41,825 bases of DNA from Bacillota bacterium. Lineage in GTDB: Bacteria; Bacillota; Dehalobacteriia; UBA4068; UBA4997. Each line of letters begins with the position of its first letter. The stretch's first letter is position 1. The position numbers and the translations under genes are program-made. The notes beneath the pieces are model-generated. The model was not told where the DNA came from. It worked only from the letters and a program-made list of their open reading frames with translations, and ran no database searches. Location of the stretch: positions 1 through 41,825 of the forward strand of contig JAETTP010000018.1 in assembly GCA_021769035.1 (NCBI GenBank), read 5' to 3'. Of the stretch, positions 19,227 to 26,495 are shown one piece after another.

Positions 19227-20066
19227 ATGAGTGAAAAACAAACCTGGCCCAAAATGCAGAAGATGAAAGAGGCTGGCGAGCGTATTTCTATGCTCACCGC
19301 CTATGATTACTCCAGCGCCTCTATGGCGGAAAAAGCCGGCGTGGATATTCTGCTGGTTGGCGATTCTCTCTCCAATGTGATCCAAGGCAACGACACCACC
19401 CTGCCCGCCACTGTGGACGAGATGATTTACCACACCAAGGCCGTGCGCCGCGGCGCACCCAACACCTGCATAATCTGCGATATGCCGTTCGGCAGCTATG
19501 AAATCTCCGTTGAGGAGGGCGTGCGCAACGCAGTGCGGATCATCAAGGAAACCGGCTGCGACGGTGTGAAGCTGGAGGGCGGGGCCGAGCGGGCGGAGCT
19601 GATTAAGGCGATCACCCAGGCCTCCGTGCCGGTTATGGCCCACATCGGCATGACCCCGCAGAAGATTGCCCAAATGGGCAGCTTTGGCGTGCAGGGCAAG
19701 AGCGTGGAGGCCGCCCAACGCCTGCTGAACGACGCCAAAGCTCTGGAGGCCGCCGGCGCTGTGCAGGTGCTGATGGAATGTGTGCCCAGCCCGCTGGCCG
19801 CCAAAATCACCGAAAGCCTCACTGTGCCCACCATCGGCATTGGCGCAGGCAACGGCTGTACCGGCCAGGTGCTGGTCTGGTACGATATGGCCGGAATGTA
19901 TGACAAGTTTACGCCCAAATTTGTCAAAAAATATATTGAGGCCGGCGCCCTAATCACTCAGGCTATGGCCGACTATGTGAAAGAGGTTAAGGAGGGCACT
20001 TTCCCTGACGAAGCCCACTCCTTTGGCCTAAAAAACGCCGAGGAAATTCTGCCCCGGCTCTACTAG
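19227..20066 (+). CDS. panB: 3-methyl-2-oxobutanoate hydroxymethyltransferase (ketopantoate hydroxymethyltransferase)
   Basis: The protein has 279 residues. PanB transfers a hydroxymethyl group from 5,10-methylene-tetrahydrofolate to 2-oxoisovalerate, the first committed step of pantothenate and coenzyme A synthesis in the cytoplasm. Conserved blocks are ISMLTAYDYSSASMAEKAGVDILLVGDSL (metal-binding Asp), CDMPFGSYE, GCDGVKLEGG, AHIGMTPQ, LMECVP and IGIGAGNGCTGQVLVW. Its length is normal for the family. It stands alone here with its own promoter and terminator; panC and panD, often adjacent, are not in the window. Confidence 0.96.
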   Translation: MSEKQTWPKMQKMKEAGERISMLTAYDYSSASMAEKAGVDILLVGDSLSNVIQGNDTTLPATVDEMIYHTKAVRRGAPNTCIICDMPFGSYEISVEEGVRNAVRIIKETGCDGVKLEGGAERAELIKAITQASVPVMAHIGMTPQKIAQMGSFGVQGKSVEAAQRLLNDAKALEAAGAVQVLMECVPSPLAAKITESLTVPTIGIGAGNGCTGQVLVWYDMAGMYDKFTPKFVKKYIEAGALITQAMADYVKEVKEGTFPDEAHSFGLKNAEEILPRLY

Positions 20067-20081
20067 GTTTTAAGCAACTTC

Positions 20082-20114
20082 AAAGCCCCTGCGTTAATTT
20101 GCAGGGGCTTTTTG
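20082..20114 (+). terminator. panB terminator
   Basis: AAAGCCCCTGC, loop, GCAGGGGCTTT followed by TT: an 11-bp stem with a T-run 16 bases after the panB stop. Confidence 0.9.
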
Positions 20115-20117
20115 CTA

Positions 20118-20146
20118 TTGACAAAACGCTCACGCTAATATATAAT
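20118..20146 (+). promoter_or_regulatory. Promoter of the antisense RNA
   Basis: TTGACA (20118-20123), exactly 17 bases, TATAAT (20141-20146): a full consensus promoter with no coding gene downstream on this strand. It starts immediately after the panB terminator. Confidence 0.85.
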
Positions 20147-20149
20147 ATA

Positions 20150-20179
20150 ATAAAAGGCACCGCAAGTAAGCGGTTAGCC
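20150..20179 (-). terminator. Terminator of the peptide mRNA
   Basis: On the minus strand GGC-TA-ACCGC-TTACTT-GCGGT-GCC is followed by TTTTATTATATT. This is the end of the transcript that starts near 20480, and it lies opposite the 5' end of the antisense RNA. Confidence 0.7.
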
Positions 20180-20250
20180 CTTAATCTCAGTTTATATTTG
20201 ATAAACCGCTACTAATGGCCGTTAGTGGCGGTTTCCTCTATGTTTTTTGA
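20153..20250 (+). ncRNA. Short antisense RNA (candidate type I antitoxin)
   Basis: Transcription from the consensus promoter would start near 20153. A 5' hairpin GGC-ACCGC-N6-GCGGT-TA-GCC comes first. The terminator is AAACCGC-T-ACTAA-N6-TTAGT-G-GCGGTTT (20203-20234), followed after a few bases by TTTTTT (about 20243-20248). The T/G at 20210/20227 is a U-G pair on this strand but a C/A mismatch on the other, so the hairpin fits this strand better. The RNA of about 95 nt is complementary to the last third of the 26-residue peptide gene and its 3' untranslated part. This matches the convergent layout of txpA/RatA and bsrG/SR4 in Bacillus. Confidence 0.65.
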
Positions 20251-20302
20251 GCTTTATGCTGATTACGACATGGAAATGCCATAAATCAAAGCTAATACGC
20301 AT
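20222..20302 (-). CDS. 26-residue peptide, candidate type I toxin
   Basis: This frame is too short for the ORF track. The sequence is MRISFDLWHFHVVISIKLKK followed by HRGNRH. It has alternating hydrophobic residues ending in a strongly basic tail, which suggests a membrane-active amphipathic peptide. The ribosome binding site AAAGGAGGTGA is almost fully complementary to the 16S tail, eight bases before the ATG. Upstream ACCTC can pair with GAGGT of that site across an eight-base loop, giving a way to block translation. The stop codon sits inside the terminator hairpin of the antisense RNA. I know no named family that matches; toxin function is inferred from the locus layout only. Confidence 0.6.
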   Translation of the reverse strand: MRISFDLWHFHVVISIKLKKHRGNRH

Positions 20303-20480
20303 AGGCCTCACCTCCTTTACAAGAGGTTTGGCTAACCGTTAAGTGAGCAGTTAGCGATTGCCAAGTCCTGCGAAGCTGGACGCGGGCAAAGCTTAGTGCG
20401 AACAAATACCGCAGGTGCAAAAAGGATTGTACGAAAACAAAACTTTGTCCCTGCGGTGCCTACCGTTTTGTTACGATGCC
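20303..20480 (-). promoter_or_regulatory. Structured 5' leader of the peptide mRNA (repeat element copy 1)
   Basis: The leader is about 180 nt. Helices seen: ACCGCAGG with CCTGCGGT (8 bp); TTGCC...GTCC-A-GC-TTC-GC-A-GGAC...GGCAA; GCTAAC with GTTAGC; and ACCTC with GAGGT over the ribosome binding site. The block 20390-20418 matches 41736-41764 in 26 of 29 bases in reverse orientation. The 8-bp helix is kept there by a paired change (C to T with G to A). Known riboswitch core words were not found. Confidence 0.65.
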
Positions 20481-20486
20481 TTTTTA

Positions 20487-20515
20487 ATTATACAAACTAC
20501 TGACTGTCTTGTCAA
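20487..20515 (-). promoter_or_regulatory. Promoter of the peptide mRNA
   Basis: On the minus strand: TTGACA (20510-20515), 17 bases, TATAAT (20487-20492), a full consensus promoter. Its -35 box lies inside the spacer of the inverted repeat at 20499-20529, so a protein bound there would block it. Confidence 0.85.
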
Positions 20516-20529
20516 GCATTACAGTCAGT
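20499..20529. promoter_or_regulatory. Inverted repeat around the -35 box (candidate operator)
   Basis: ACTGACTGT (20499-20507) and ACAGTCAGT (20521-20529) are perfect 9-base arms with a 13-base spacer that contains the whole -35 element. An XRE gene ends seven bases away. The arms could also fold as a hairpin at the end of that gene, but no T-run follows. Confidence 0.65.
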
Positions 20530-20535
20530 TTCTTT

Positions 20536-20862
20536 TTAATTATCAATAATAAACGTACAATCTAATAATTTTATAAAATTAATAAACGCATCTAGCTGTT
20601 TGCTATTTAAACGTCTTGACAAAAGCAGCAAGTCATTTTCAATATCTAATTTGCTTCTGCCTATATTAAAGAATTCGGCGGGTGTAATGCCTAGATATTC
20701 GCAAATATAGAAAAAATTTCTCATTGACGGTAAACTTTTTCTATTTTCAATGCTATTTATGTAATTAACGCTTTGGCCGATTGACAAACTCATTTCACGT
20801 GCAGAAACGTTTTTAGCAATACGCAGTTCCGCCAGCCTTTTGGCAAAACTTTCTTCTTTCAT
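20536..20862 (-). CDS. XRE-family helix-turn-helix regulator
   Basis: The protein has 108 residues. The N-terminal 65 form a classic HTH_3 domain: FAKRLAELRIAKNVSAREMSLSIGQSVNYINSIENRKSLPSMRNFFYICEYLGITPAEFF. A C-terminal helical part (about 70-108) probably dimerises. AGGAGGAG precedes the ATG by 8-10 bases. It lies directly upstream of, and in the same direction as, the peptide promoter with its inverted repeat. It is therefore the obvious candidate for the regulator of that promoter and possibly of its own. Confidence 0.9.
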   Translation of the reverse strand: MKEESFAKRLAELRIAKNVSAREMSLSIGQSVNYINSIENRKSLPSMRNFFYICEYLGITPAEFFNIGRSKLDIENDLLLLSRRLNSKQLDAFINFIKLLDCTFIIDN

Positions 20863-20953
20863 TGCAACATCTCCTCCTATTGTTTTAATTATACACTATA
20901 ATATTAACAAAATAAACTACCAAAATGGTCGTGACAAAAAAGCTGAAAAATAA

Positions 20954-20982
20954 TTGCAATCCGAAAAAAAATGTGTTAGAAT
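20954..20982 (+). promoter_or_regulatory. Promoter of the Rpn-type gene
   Basis: TTGCAA (20954-20959), 17 bases, TAGAAT (20977-20982), followed by AGCAGGTGA and the TTG start. The divergent XRE gene shares this 140-base gap, which also holds ACCA-AAA-TGGT at about 20919-20929. Confidence 0.65.
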
Positions 20983-21003
20983 AAACATAAAGCAGGTGAT
21001 TAT

Positions 21004-21834
21004 TTGGACACTAAGGAAAAACGCTGGCAACGATATTTGGCTCAAATCAAAGCATTTCGGTTGATGGACGACGATTTTATGACCAAATGCTTTGAAGATA
21101 ACACGGAATGTGTAGAATTAATGCTGCAAATCATTCTCAATAAGCCAGACTTAAAAGTTACCGAAGCCAAAACACAGGTCTTTGTGTTAAACCTCAAAAA
21201 TCGCTCCGTGCGCCTGGACGTTTTAGCCACTGACAGCCACGGCCGCAAATATAATATAGAAATTCAGCGCGCCAACAGCGGCGCAGGCTTCAAACGGGCC
21301 AGATACAACAGCAGTATGATTGATGTAAATATGCTGCAAAAAAATCAGGATTTTGCCAACCTACCGGAAACCTATGTAATATTTATCACGGAACAAGATG
21401 TAATTGGCAAAGGCCTGCCGTTATACAGAATAGAGCGTTGTAATCTGGACACCCAAGAAATAATTGATGACGGAGAACATATACTATACGTAAACGGCGC
21501 TTGTCAAAATAATACGCCACTGGGTAAGCTAATGCAAGATATGGCTAATAATGACCCAACAACTATGAATTACAGCCTTTTGGCTAAATGCGTTGATTAT
21601 TACAAAAACAGCAAGGAGGGAAACGAAACTATGTGCAAAGCGATGGAGGACCTCTGGAATGAGGCTGCCAACGAGGGCAAAAAAGAAGGCTTAAAAGAAG
21701 GCAAAAAAGAAAGCCAAAAAGAAACTGCTTTTCGTATGTTAGCTGCCGGAACTTTAACTTTGGAACAAATTGCGGAGTTTTCCGGCCTGACAATAGAAGA
21801 AGTTAAGCAAATCCAAAAGGAAAAATCCGCCTAA
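21004..21834 (+). CDS. Rpn family recombination-promoting nuclease / PD-(D/E)XK nuclease family protein
   Basis: The protein has 276 residues. The N-terminal part matches the PDDEXK_2/Rpn family: FRLMDDDFMTKCFEDN, then RLDVLATDSHGRKYNIEIQRA with the catalytic D...E-x-Q pattern, then RARYNSSMIDVNML and ETYVIFITEQDVIGKGLPLY. The C-terminus has a Lys/Glu repeat (KKEGLKEGKKESQKE) and a short helical end (LTLEQIAEFSGLTIEEVKQI). Family members act as DNA endonucleases, some linked to horizontal gene transfer or phage defence. Its start is TTG with AGGTGA upstream. The G+C is lower than in the housekeeping genes. It is transcribed alone. Confidence 0.87.
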   Translation: MDTKEKRWQRYLAQIKAFRLMDDDFMTKCFEDNTECVELMLQIILNKPDLKVTEAKTQVFVLNLKNRSVRLDVLATDSHGRKYNIEIQRANSGAGFKRARYNSSMIDVNMLQKNQDFANLPETYVIFITEQDVIGKGLPLYRIERCNLDTQEIIDDGEHILYVNGACQNNTPLGKLMQDMANNDPTTMNYSLLAKCVDYYKNSKEGNETMCKAMEDLWNEAANEGKKEGLKEGKKESQKETAFRMLAAGTLTLEQIAEFSGLTIEEVKQIQKEKSA

Positions 21835-21846
21835 ACATTATAAATA

Positions 21847-21886
21847 AAAAACTACGCTTCAGCTAAGCAGTTGAAGCGTAGTTTTT
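21847..21886. terminator. Bidirectional terminator between Rpn and GTPase genes
   Basis: AAAAACTACGCTTCA, 10-base loop, TGAAGCGTAGTTTTT: a perfect 15-bp stem with A/T runs on both sides. It serves both the Rpn gene (+) and the GTPase gene (-), whose stop codons lie on either side. Confidence 0.93.
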
Positions 21887-21922
21887 GCTTAAAATCAAAT
21901 TTTCTCTCAGAGATAATCCAAA

Positions 21923-23059
21923 TTATTTTGAAAATAACTCCATAACCATTTTTGAAATAATTTTTGCGTCTACACCATCTTTTGCACTGCAAAGTATTTT
22001 TGTAACCTTTTCTATAAACTTATTGTCTAATGCAGCTTCCACTATTTCCCTTGCCCAAGCAATATCCTTGATTGATTTTTTACCCAAAGCAATCTGTTCA
22101 AAAATAAAAATTGAACTCTCGCCCAAAGCTGCAATCATACATCCTGCCACAATCGCATTAACAGCACTAGCAGCCAATCCTACACCTGGAATAGCTTTTA
22201 TTGCCCCTATTGCAGCTTTAGCCGCAAGACCAACTGCACCATATGTTACAAGCATTTCTATAAATTTCTTAAATTCATCATTCTTATTTATACCATAAAT
22301 TGTAGCCAGGCTATTTAATAAAACAACCTCAACCGGCACTAAAATTGCAGCATCAGCAAATGGTATAGGCACAGCACCAATCACAGCTCCAGCTGTCACG
22401 GCAGTTCCAACAACCCCTTGAGCAATAACTCTTTTTCGTGTAAGCTTAATTGCTGCCATTTTAGCCTGTGCCGCTTGTAAACCCTGCGGCATAAGCTCAT
22501 TTGTAGCGTCAATTAGTTCTGTTATATCATATGGCGAAGTATAAATGTTATCATCAAATTTAATTATTTCAGTCACCACAGAAATAATTCTAGGTAATTT
22601 TTTCTGTTTTGCAAAAGCATCTCTTACCGCATAAGCATTCTCGAAATAATCTGATACAGAATAAGATTTAGTAATAGCTACAATTATTGGAACATCGGTA
22701 AAACCTGCAACAGCTTTAGCCAGATTTTGAATTGTTTTCGGAAACAATTTACTTGAAGTTCCGTCAACACAAAACCAAATTAAATTGATAGCAGCATTCG
22801 TATCTCCCTTTTGAACAGCCTCTTTAAGCCATTTTTTTACTGCGCCAATGGCTTCCCACTTCTTCAAAGAACCTAGCTCTAAGGCAACTGTATCAATCAA
22901 ACGAAAAGGCAACTCTGAATCTACATATATTTTTAGTCTTTGAGTAGTACCCTTCAGACCAAATACTACCATAGCCTTATTTTGACCCAACACGGCATTG
23001 ATAAGCGTTGATTTTCCAACACCAGAATTACCAACAACCAATACATTCCCTTTTGGCAT
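21923..23059 (-). CDS. Era-like GTPase with C-terminal DUF697-type hydrophobic domain
   Basis: The protein has 378 residues. The P-loop GNSGVGKSTLINAVLG is at residues 9-24, a G2-like GTTQRLKIY and a G3-like LIDTVAL follow, and the G4 position reads TKSYS instead of NKxD. Nucleotide specificity may therefore be altered. The C-terminal half (about 205-330) is rich in Gly/Ala/Val helices (RVIAQGVVGTAVTAGAVIGAVPIPFADAAILVPVEV), the mark of DUF697/YcjF-like GTPases thought to act at membranes. AAGGGGAAG precedes the start. It is second in an operon after a 34-residue membrane peptide (14-base gap). The function of this class in Bacillota is not established. Confidence 0.85.
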   Translation of the reverse strand: MPKGNVLVVGNSGVGKSTLINAVLGQNKAMVVFGLKGTTQRLKIYVDSELPFRLIDTVALELGSLKKWEAIGAVKKWLKEAVQKGDTNAAINLIWFCVDGTSSKLFPKTIQNLAKAVAGFTDVPIIVAITKSYSVSDYFENAYAVRDAFAKQKKLPRIISVVTEIIKFDDNIYTSPYDITELIDATNELMPQGLQAAQAKMAAIKLTRKRVIAQGVVGTAVTAGAVIGAVPIPFADAAILVPVEVVLLNSLATIYGINKNDEFKKFIEMLVTYGAVGLAAKAAIGAIKAIPGVGLAASAVNAIVAGCMIAALGESSIFIFEQIALGKKSIKDIAWAREIVEAALDNKFIEKVTKILCSAKDGVDAKIISKMVMELFSK

Positions 23060-23073
23060 TTCAATCTTCCCCT

Positions 23074-23178
23074 TTATTTCCTTTTAATAATGCAGTACAC
23101 GAATAATCCCAGTAACCAAGCGCCTACAGTCAACCAAACCAACGCTAAATTAACAAGCATTTTCCCAAAAGTTCTCAT
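23074..23178 (-). CDS. Small membrane peptide (34 residues) upstream of the GTPase
   Basis: This frame is too short for the ORF track. It starts MRTFGKMLVNLALVWLTVGA and ends WLLGLFVYCIIKRK: one transmembrane helix with a basic end. AAAGGAGG lies seven bases before the ATG at 23178; an earlier ATG at 23184 is too close to it. The 14-base gap to the GTPase suggests co-translation. It may anchor or regulate the GTPase, or may be an independent small toxin-like peptide. No named family is recognised. Confidence 0.7.
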   Translation of the reverse strand: MRTFGKMLVNLALVWLTVGAWLLGLFVYCIIKRK

Positions 23179-23208
23179 AATCATACCTCCTTTAATTTAT
23201 GAATTACT

Positions 23209-23226
23209 GATTTTATCAGTATTCAT
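23209..23226. promoter_or_regulatory. Inverted repeat upstream of the peptide-GTPase operon
   Basis: TACTGAT-AAA-ATCAGTA is a 7-base inverted repeat about 20 bases upstream of the peptide's ribosome binding site, with TAAAAT at its centre. It may be an operator over the -10 region; no good -35 box at 17 bases is seen. Confidence 0.35.
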
Positions 23227-23273
23227 AACAAGGCATGTTTTTTTTACGAGCAAAAACGTTGCGATCTGCTTAC

Positions 23274-24140
23274 TCACCGATAATCCAGATACTCCATAAA
23301 CCGCCGCACCGCCAACGGCGCACTTTCCCGGCTGCGCAGACAAAAAACAATATCTCGCCAGGCCGGCACCTCCAGCTCCTTAGCCACAATCCGATAAGGC
23401 ACGCGCTGCAAAATCAGCTGCGGCAAAATGCTAATTCCCAGCCCGCTTTCCACCATCGACATAATCACGTAATCGTCCCAGGTGCTGAAATGTACCTGCG
23501 GACGGATTTTATGCCGGGCCAAAATCTCCGTCACGTCAGAGCACTCGCCGCTTTCCTGCAACATAAAAGGATATTCCGCCAAAGCCGCCAGCGGAAAACG
23601 CTCACAGTCTGCCAGGGGGTGGCCCTCCGGCAAAATCACCAAGTGCTTGTCCCGCTCAAGCAGCAGCGTTTCCAAATCCGGGCTGACGGGCAGCCTCAAA
23701 AAAGCGCAGTCCACCCGGCCCTCCAAAATCCAGCTTTCAATCTCGTCGTAATCGCCCAGCAAAACCTCATATTCCACGTTGGGATAGCTCTTTTGAAATT
23801 CTCGGATAATATTAGGGAGCCAATGCGTCGCCACGCTGGAAAAGGTGCCAATGCGCAGCAGGCCGCTTTGCAGACCGTTCAGCTCGTCAACCTCCGTTTG
23901 CAGGCGTTGGCATTGCTGCAAAACCGCACGCACATGGGGCAGCAGCTTTTGCCCCTCCGCCGTCAGCTGCACGCCGCCGCGGCCACGGGCCAAAAGCGGC
24001 AGGCCCCAGTCCCGCTCCAAATCGCTAATCATACGGCTAATGCCGGACTGCGAGCATTTCAGCTCCGCCGCAGCCTTAGTAAAACTGCCGTATTCCACCG
24101 CTTTCAGCAAAGCCAAATATTTTTGCAGGTTCATATTCAT
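23274..24140 (-). CDS. LysR-family transcriptional regulator
   Basis: The protein has 288 residues. The winged HTH is at 1-65 (NLQKYLALLKAVEYGSFTKAAAELKCSQSGISRMISDLERDWGLPLLARGRGGVQLTAEG), followed by the linker helix and a periplasmic-binding-like effector domain (LLRIGTFSSVATHWLPNIIREFQKSYPNVEYEV...). The ATG at 24140 is preferred over the GTG at 24152 because it matches the family N-terminus. It follows crcB on the same strand after a 55-base gap. The target genes and ligand cannot be read from the sequence. Confidence 0.92.
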   Translation of the reverse strand: MNMNLQKYLALLKAVEYGSFTKAAAELKCSQSGISRMISDLERDWGLPLLARGRGGVQLTAEGQKLLPHVRAVLQQCQRLQTEVDELNGLQSGLLRIGTFSSVATHWLPNIIREFQKSYPNVEYEVLLGDYDEIESWILEGRVDCAFLRLPVSPDLETLLLERDKHLVILPEGHPLADCERFPLAALAEYPFMLQESGECSDVTEILARHKIRPQVHFSTWDDYVIMSMVESGLGISILPQLILQRVPYRIVAKELEVPAWRDIVFCLRSRESAPLAVRRFMEYLDYR

Positions 24141-24194
24141 GGACAAACGCACCTTTCGCCATCAAGCAACCAGTTTCTAATATAATAACATTGC

Positions 24195-24575
24195 TCAAAC
24201 CAGGCCGCGCAGCAGGCAAACTGCCAGCCATTGCCCCAGCAAAATGCCGCCAATGCACAGCCCCAGCGTCAGCATAGCATAAGCCGCCGCCAGCAGCCAG
24301 TAATGCGCCTGGGCCAAATCCACCAGCTCCAGCGCCAGCAGGGACAGGGTGGAGAAGCCGCCGCAAAAGCCGGCCCGCAAAAACAGGCCCAGCTGAGGGT
24401 CCAACCAGTTATGCCAATCCAGGCAGCCGGTGAAAAAACCCATCAGCAGCGCGGCCGTCGCATTAATAAGCAGCGTCATCAGCGGCAAATGCCCGCTCAC
24501 CGGCAACAGGCTCAGCAGATAGCGCAGCATAGCTCCCAGCGCGCCGCCCAGCCCCACCAGCAAACATTCCTTCAT
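24195..24575 (-). CDS. crcB: Fluoride channel CrcB/Fluc
   Basis: The protein has 126 residues and four predicted membrane helices. Diagnostic motifs are GLGGALGAMLRYLLS near the start and LRAGFCGGFSTLSLLALE (the polar and Na+-binding stretch) in helix 3. Fluc proteins form dual-topology dimers that export fluoride passively. Some Bacillota carry two adjacent crcB genes, but only one is here. The gene starts nine bases after thiC. No fluoride riboswitch is visible because the gene is inside an operon. Confidence 0.93.
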   Translation of the reverse strand: MKECLLVGLGGALGAMLRYLLSLLPVSGHLPLMTLLINATAALLMGFFTGCLDWHNWLDPQLGLFLRAGFCGGFSTLSLLALELVDLAQAHYWLLAAAYAMLTLGLCIGGILLGQWLAVCLLRGLV

Positions 24576-24584
24576 CGCAAATCC

Positions 24585-25895
24585 TTAATCCTCCATAATA
24601 TCCACAGTTTCGCCTTTAAGCGCTTTGTTCATATTCCGCACCGCGCACATCTTGCCGCACATCGTGCAGGCCTCGTCGCAATCCGGCCGAGAGCTGGCGC
24701 GATAGCGACGGGGTTTTTCCGGGTCAATCGCCAGGCGGAACTGCTCCTCCCAGTCCAGCTGATGCCGGGCCCGGGCCATAGCGTCGTCCCAATCCCGAGC
24801 ACCAGGAATTCCCTTAGCTAAATCCGCCGCGTGGGCCGCAATCCGGGCGGCCACAATGCCCTCCCGCACATCGTCCACATCAGGCAGGCGCAGGTGCTCC
24901 GCCGGCGTCACGTAGCAGAGGAAAGCCGCGCCGGCCGCCGCCGCCACCGCACCGCCAATCGCGGCAGTAATATGGTCGTAACCCGGGGCCACGTCGGTCA
25001 CCAGCGGCCCCAGCACGTAAAACGGCGCGTCATGGCACAGGGTTTGCTCCAGCTGCATATTGGCGGCAATCTGGTCCAGCTGCATATGCCCCGGCCCCTC
25101 AATCATCACCTGCACGTCCTGGGCCCAAGCCCGTTCAGTCAGCTCGCCCAGCGTAATCAGCTCCTCAATCTGGGCCGCGTCGCCGGCGTCGGCCAGGCAG
25201 CCGGGCCGGCAGGCGTCGCCCAGGCTCAGGGTCACGTCATATTCCTGGCAGATAGCCAAAATCTCGTCAAAATACTCGTAAAAAGGATTCTCCTGCCCGG
25301 TTGCTTTCATCCAGGCAAACATTAGGCTGCCACCGCGGGAAACGATGTTCAGCAGGCGCGGGTTGCGCTGAAAACGCGCCGCCGTCTGCCGGTTCATGCC
25401 GCAGTGGATAGTCATAAAATCCACGCCGTCCTCCGCGTGCATGCGGAAAACCGCCAGCCATTCCTGGGCCGAAATCTCCGCCAGCGGCTTGTTATAGTAG
25501 ACCAGCGCATCGTAAATCGGCACAGTGCCCAGCATAGCCGGGCATTCCGCCGCCAGCCGCCGCCGGAAGCTGCGGGTATCGCCAAAGGTGCTTAGGTCCA
25601 TAATCGCCTCCGCGCCCATCTGCACCGCGCTTTGCACCTTGGCCAGCTCCACGTCCAAATCCAGGCAGTCGCGGGAAGTGCCCAAGTTCACGTTAATTTT
25701 GGTTTTCAACCGCCGCCCCACGGCGTAAGGCTTCAGGCATTTGTGCCCCTTGTTGGCCGGCAGGGCCGCCCGGCCCTCCGCCAGCTGCCGGCGCAGCTCC
25801 TCCGGCACAATGCCCTCGTGCGCCGCCGCCGCCTGCATTTGCGGTGTAATCAACCCCTGCCGGGCCGCGTTCATTTGTGTCGTATACTCTACCAT
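24585..25895 (-). CDS. thiC: Phosphomethylpyrimidine synthase
   Basis: The protein has 436 residues. ThiC is a radical SAM enzyme that converts aminoimidazole ribotide to hydroxymethylpyrimidine phosphate for thiamine synthesis. Visible motifs are [55 protein letters not shown] and the C-terminal cluster site [13 protein letters not shown] (Cx2Cx4C). The length is typical of the shorter clostridial form. AAAAGGGAGG precedes the start. It follows a lipoprotein gene by 21 bases. No TPP riboswitch is visible ahead of it or at the operon promoter, which is unusual for thiC. Confidence 0.96.
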   Translation of the reverse strand: MVEYTTQMNAARQGLITPQMQAAAAHEGIVPEELRRQLAEGRAALPANKGHKCLKPYAVGRRLKTKINVNLGTSRDCLDLDVELAKVQSAVQMGAEAIMDLSTFGDTRSFRRRLAAECPAMLGTVPIYDALVYYNKPLAEISAQEWLAVFRMHAEDGVDFMTIHCGMNRQTAARFQRNPRLLNIVSRGGSLMFAWMKATGQENPFYEYFDEILAICQEYDVTLSLGDACRPGCLADAGDAAQIEELITLGELTERAWAQDVQVMIEGPGHMQLDQIAANMQLEQTLCHDAPFYVLGPLVTDVAPGYDHITAAIGGAVAAAAGAAFLCYVTPAEHLRLPDVDDVREGIVAARIAAHAADLAKGIPGARDWDDAMARARHQLDWEEQFRLAIDPEKPRRYRASSRPDCDEACTMCGKMCAVRNMNKALKGETVDIMED

Positions 25896-25916
25896 TAAAA
25901 TTCCTCCCTTTTCAGG

Positions 25917-26483
25917 TCACATATTAATCTGACCGCCGGTCTGAGAATTATCTTGAGGTTTATCCTCAGGTTTAACTTCCGGCAGTTCCTCTATTTCGGG
26001 CAATTTGTCCAAATCGCTCATTGATATGTCAGTATCCACCATACCGGTCAGCATCAACTCAAATTGCAGCGTTGCGCCATCTTCGCTGCGCCATTCCAAA
26101 CGAGTTTCATTAGATGACAAGGGCAGCAAACACTCAACAGCCGCATTGGTTGTACCTCGCTTGTTATTGCTTTCCCACATCAGGACTTCATGCTGTCCTT
26201 GCGTGTCTATATAAACGTAAACCAGCTGCACCGCGCCCTGACAATCGGTCACATCCAAATAAAAATCAACGTCCTGCCCGATGTCCGTATTAAAGTAAAG
26301 CAGCGGCAAAACATCCTCAACATGCGCCTCCGCCGTCACCGTGTAACTGCCCGCCACACTGCCGTCGCCGGTAAATTCATTGTAGTAATTGCCTGTTTCA
26401 CCGTTTACCGATTTATCGCTCTGCTCAGCGCAGCCCGCCAGCACCAGGCAAAACGCCATAAGCATAAATAAACATTTTTTCAT
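25917..26483 (-). CDS. Lipoprotein of unknown function
   Basis: The protein has 188 residues. MKKCLFMLMAFCLVLAGCAEQ is a lipoprotein signal with the lipobox LAGC. The mature part is predicted to be beta-rich (GSYTVTAEAHVEDVLPLLYFNTDIGQDVDFYLDV), with an acidic, Pro-rich tail (PEVKPEDKPQDNSQTG). No family is recognised. It is transcribed between the radical SAM gene and thiC with short gaps (12 and 21 bases). TGAGGTGA serves as ribosome binding site. Confidence 0.8.
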   Translation of the reverse strand: MKKCLFMLMAFCLVLAGCAEQSDKSVNGETGNYYNEFTGDGSVAGSYTVTAEAHVEDVLPLLYFNTDIGQDVDFYLDVTDCQGAVQLVYVYIDTQGQHEVLMWESNNKRGTTNAAVECLLPLSSNETRLEWRSEDGATLQFELMLTGMVDTDISMSDLDKLPEIEELPEVKPEDKPQDNSQTGGQINM

Positions 26484-26495
26484 ACTATCACCTCA

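Noticed and set aside
20222-20283. Plus-strand micro-frame MFFELYADYDMEMP inside the antisense region
   Set aside because: It has no ribosome binding site and starts at the terminator T-run of the antisense RNA, so it is unlikely to be translated.
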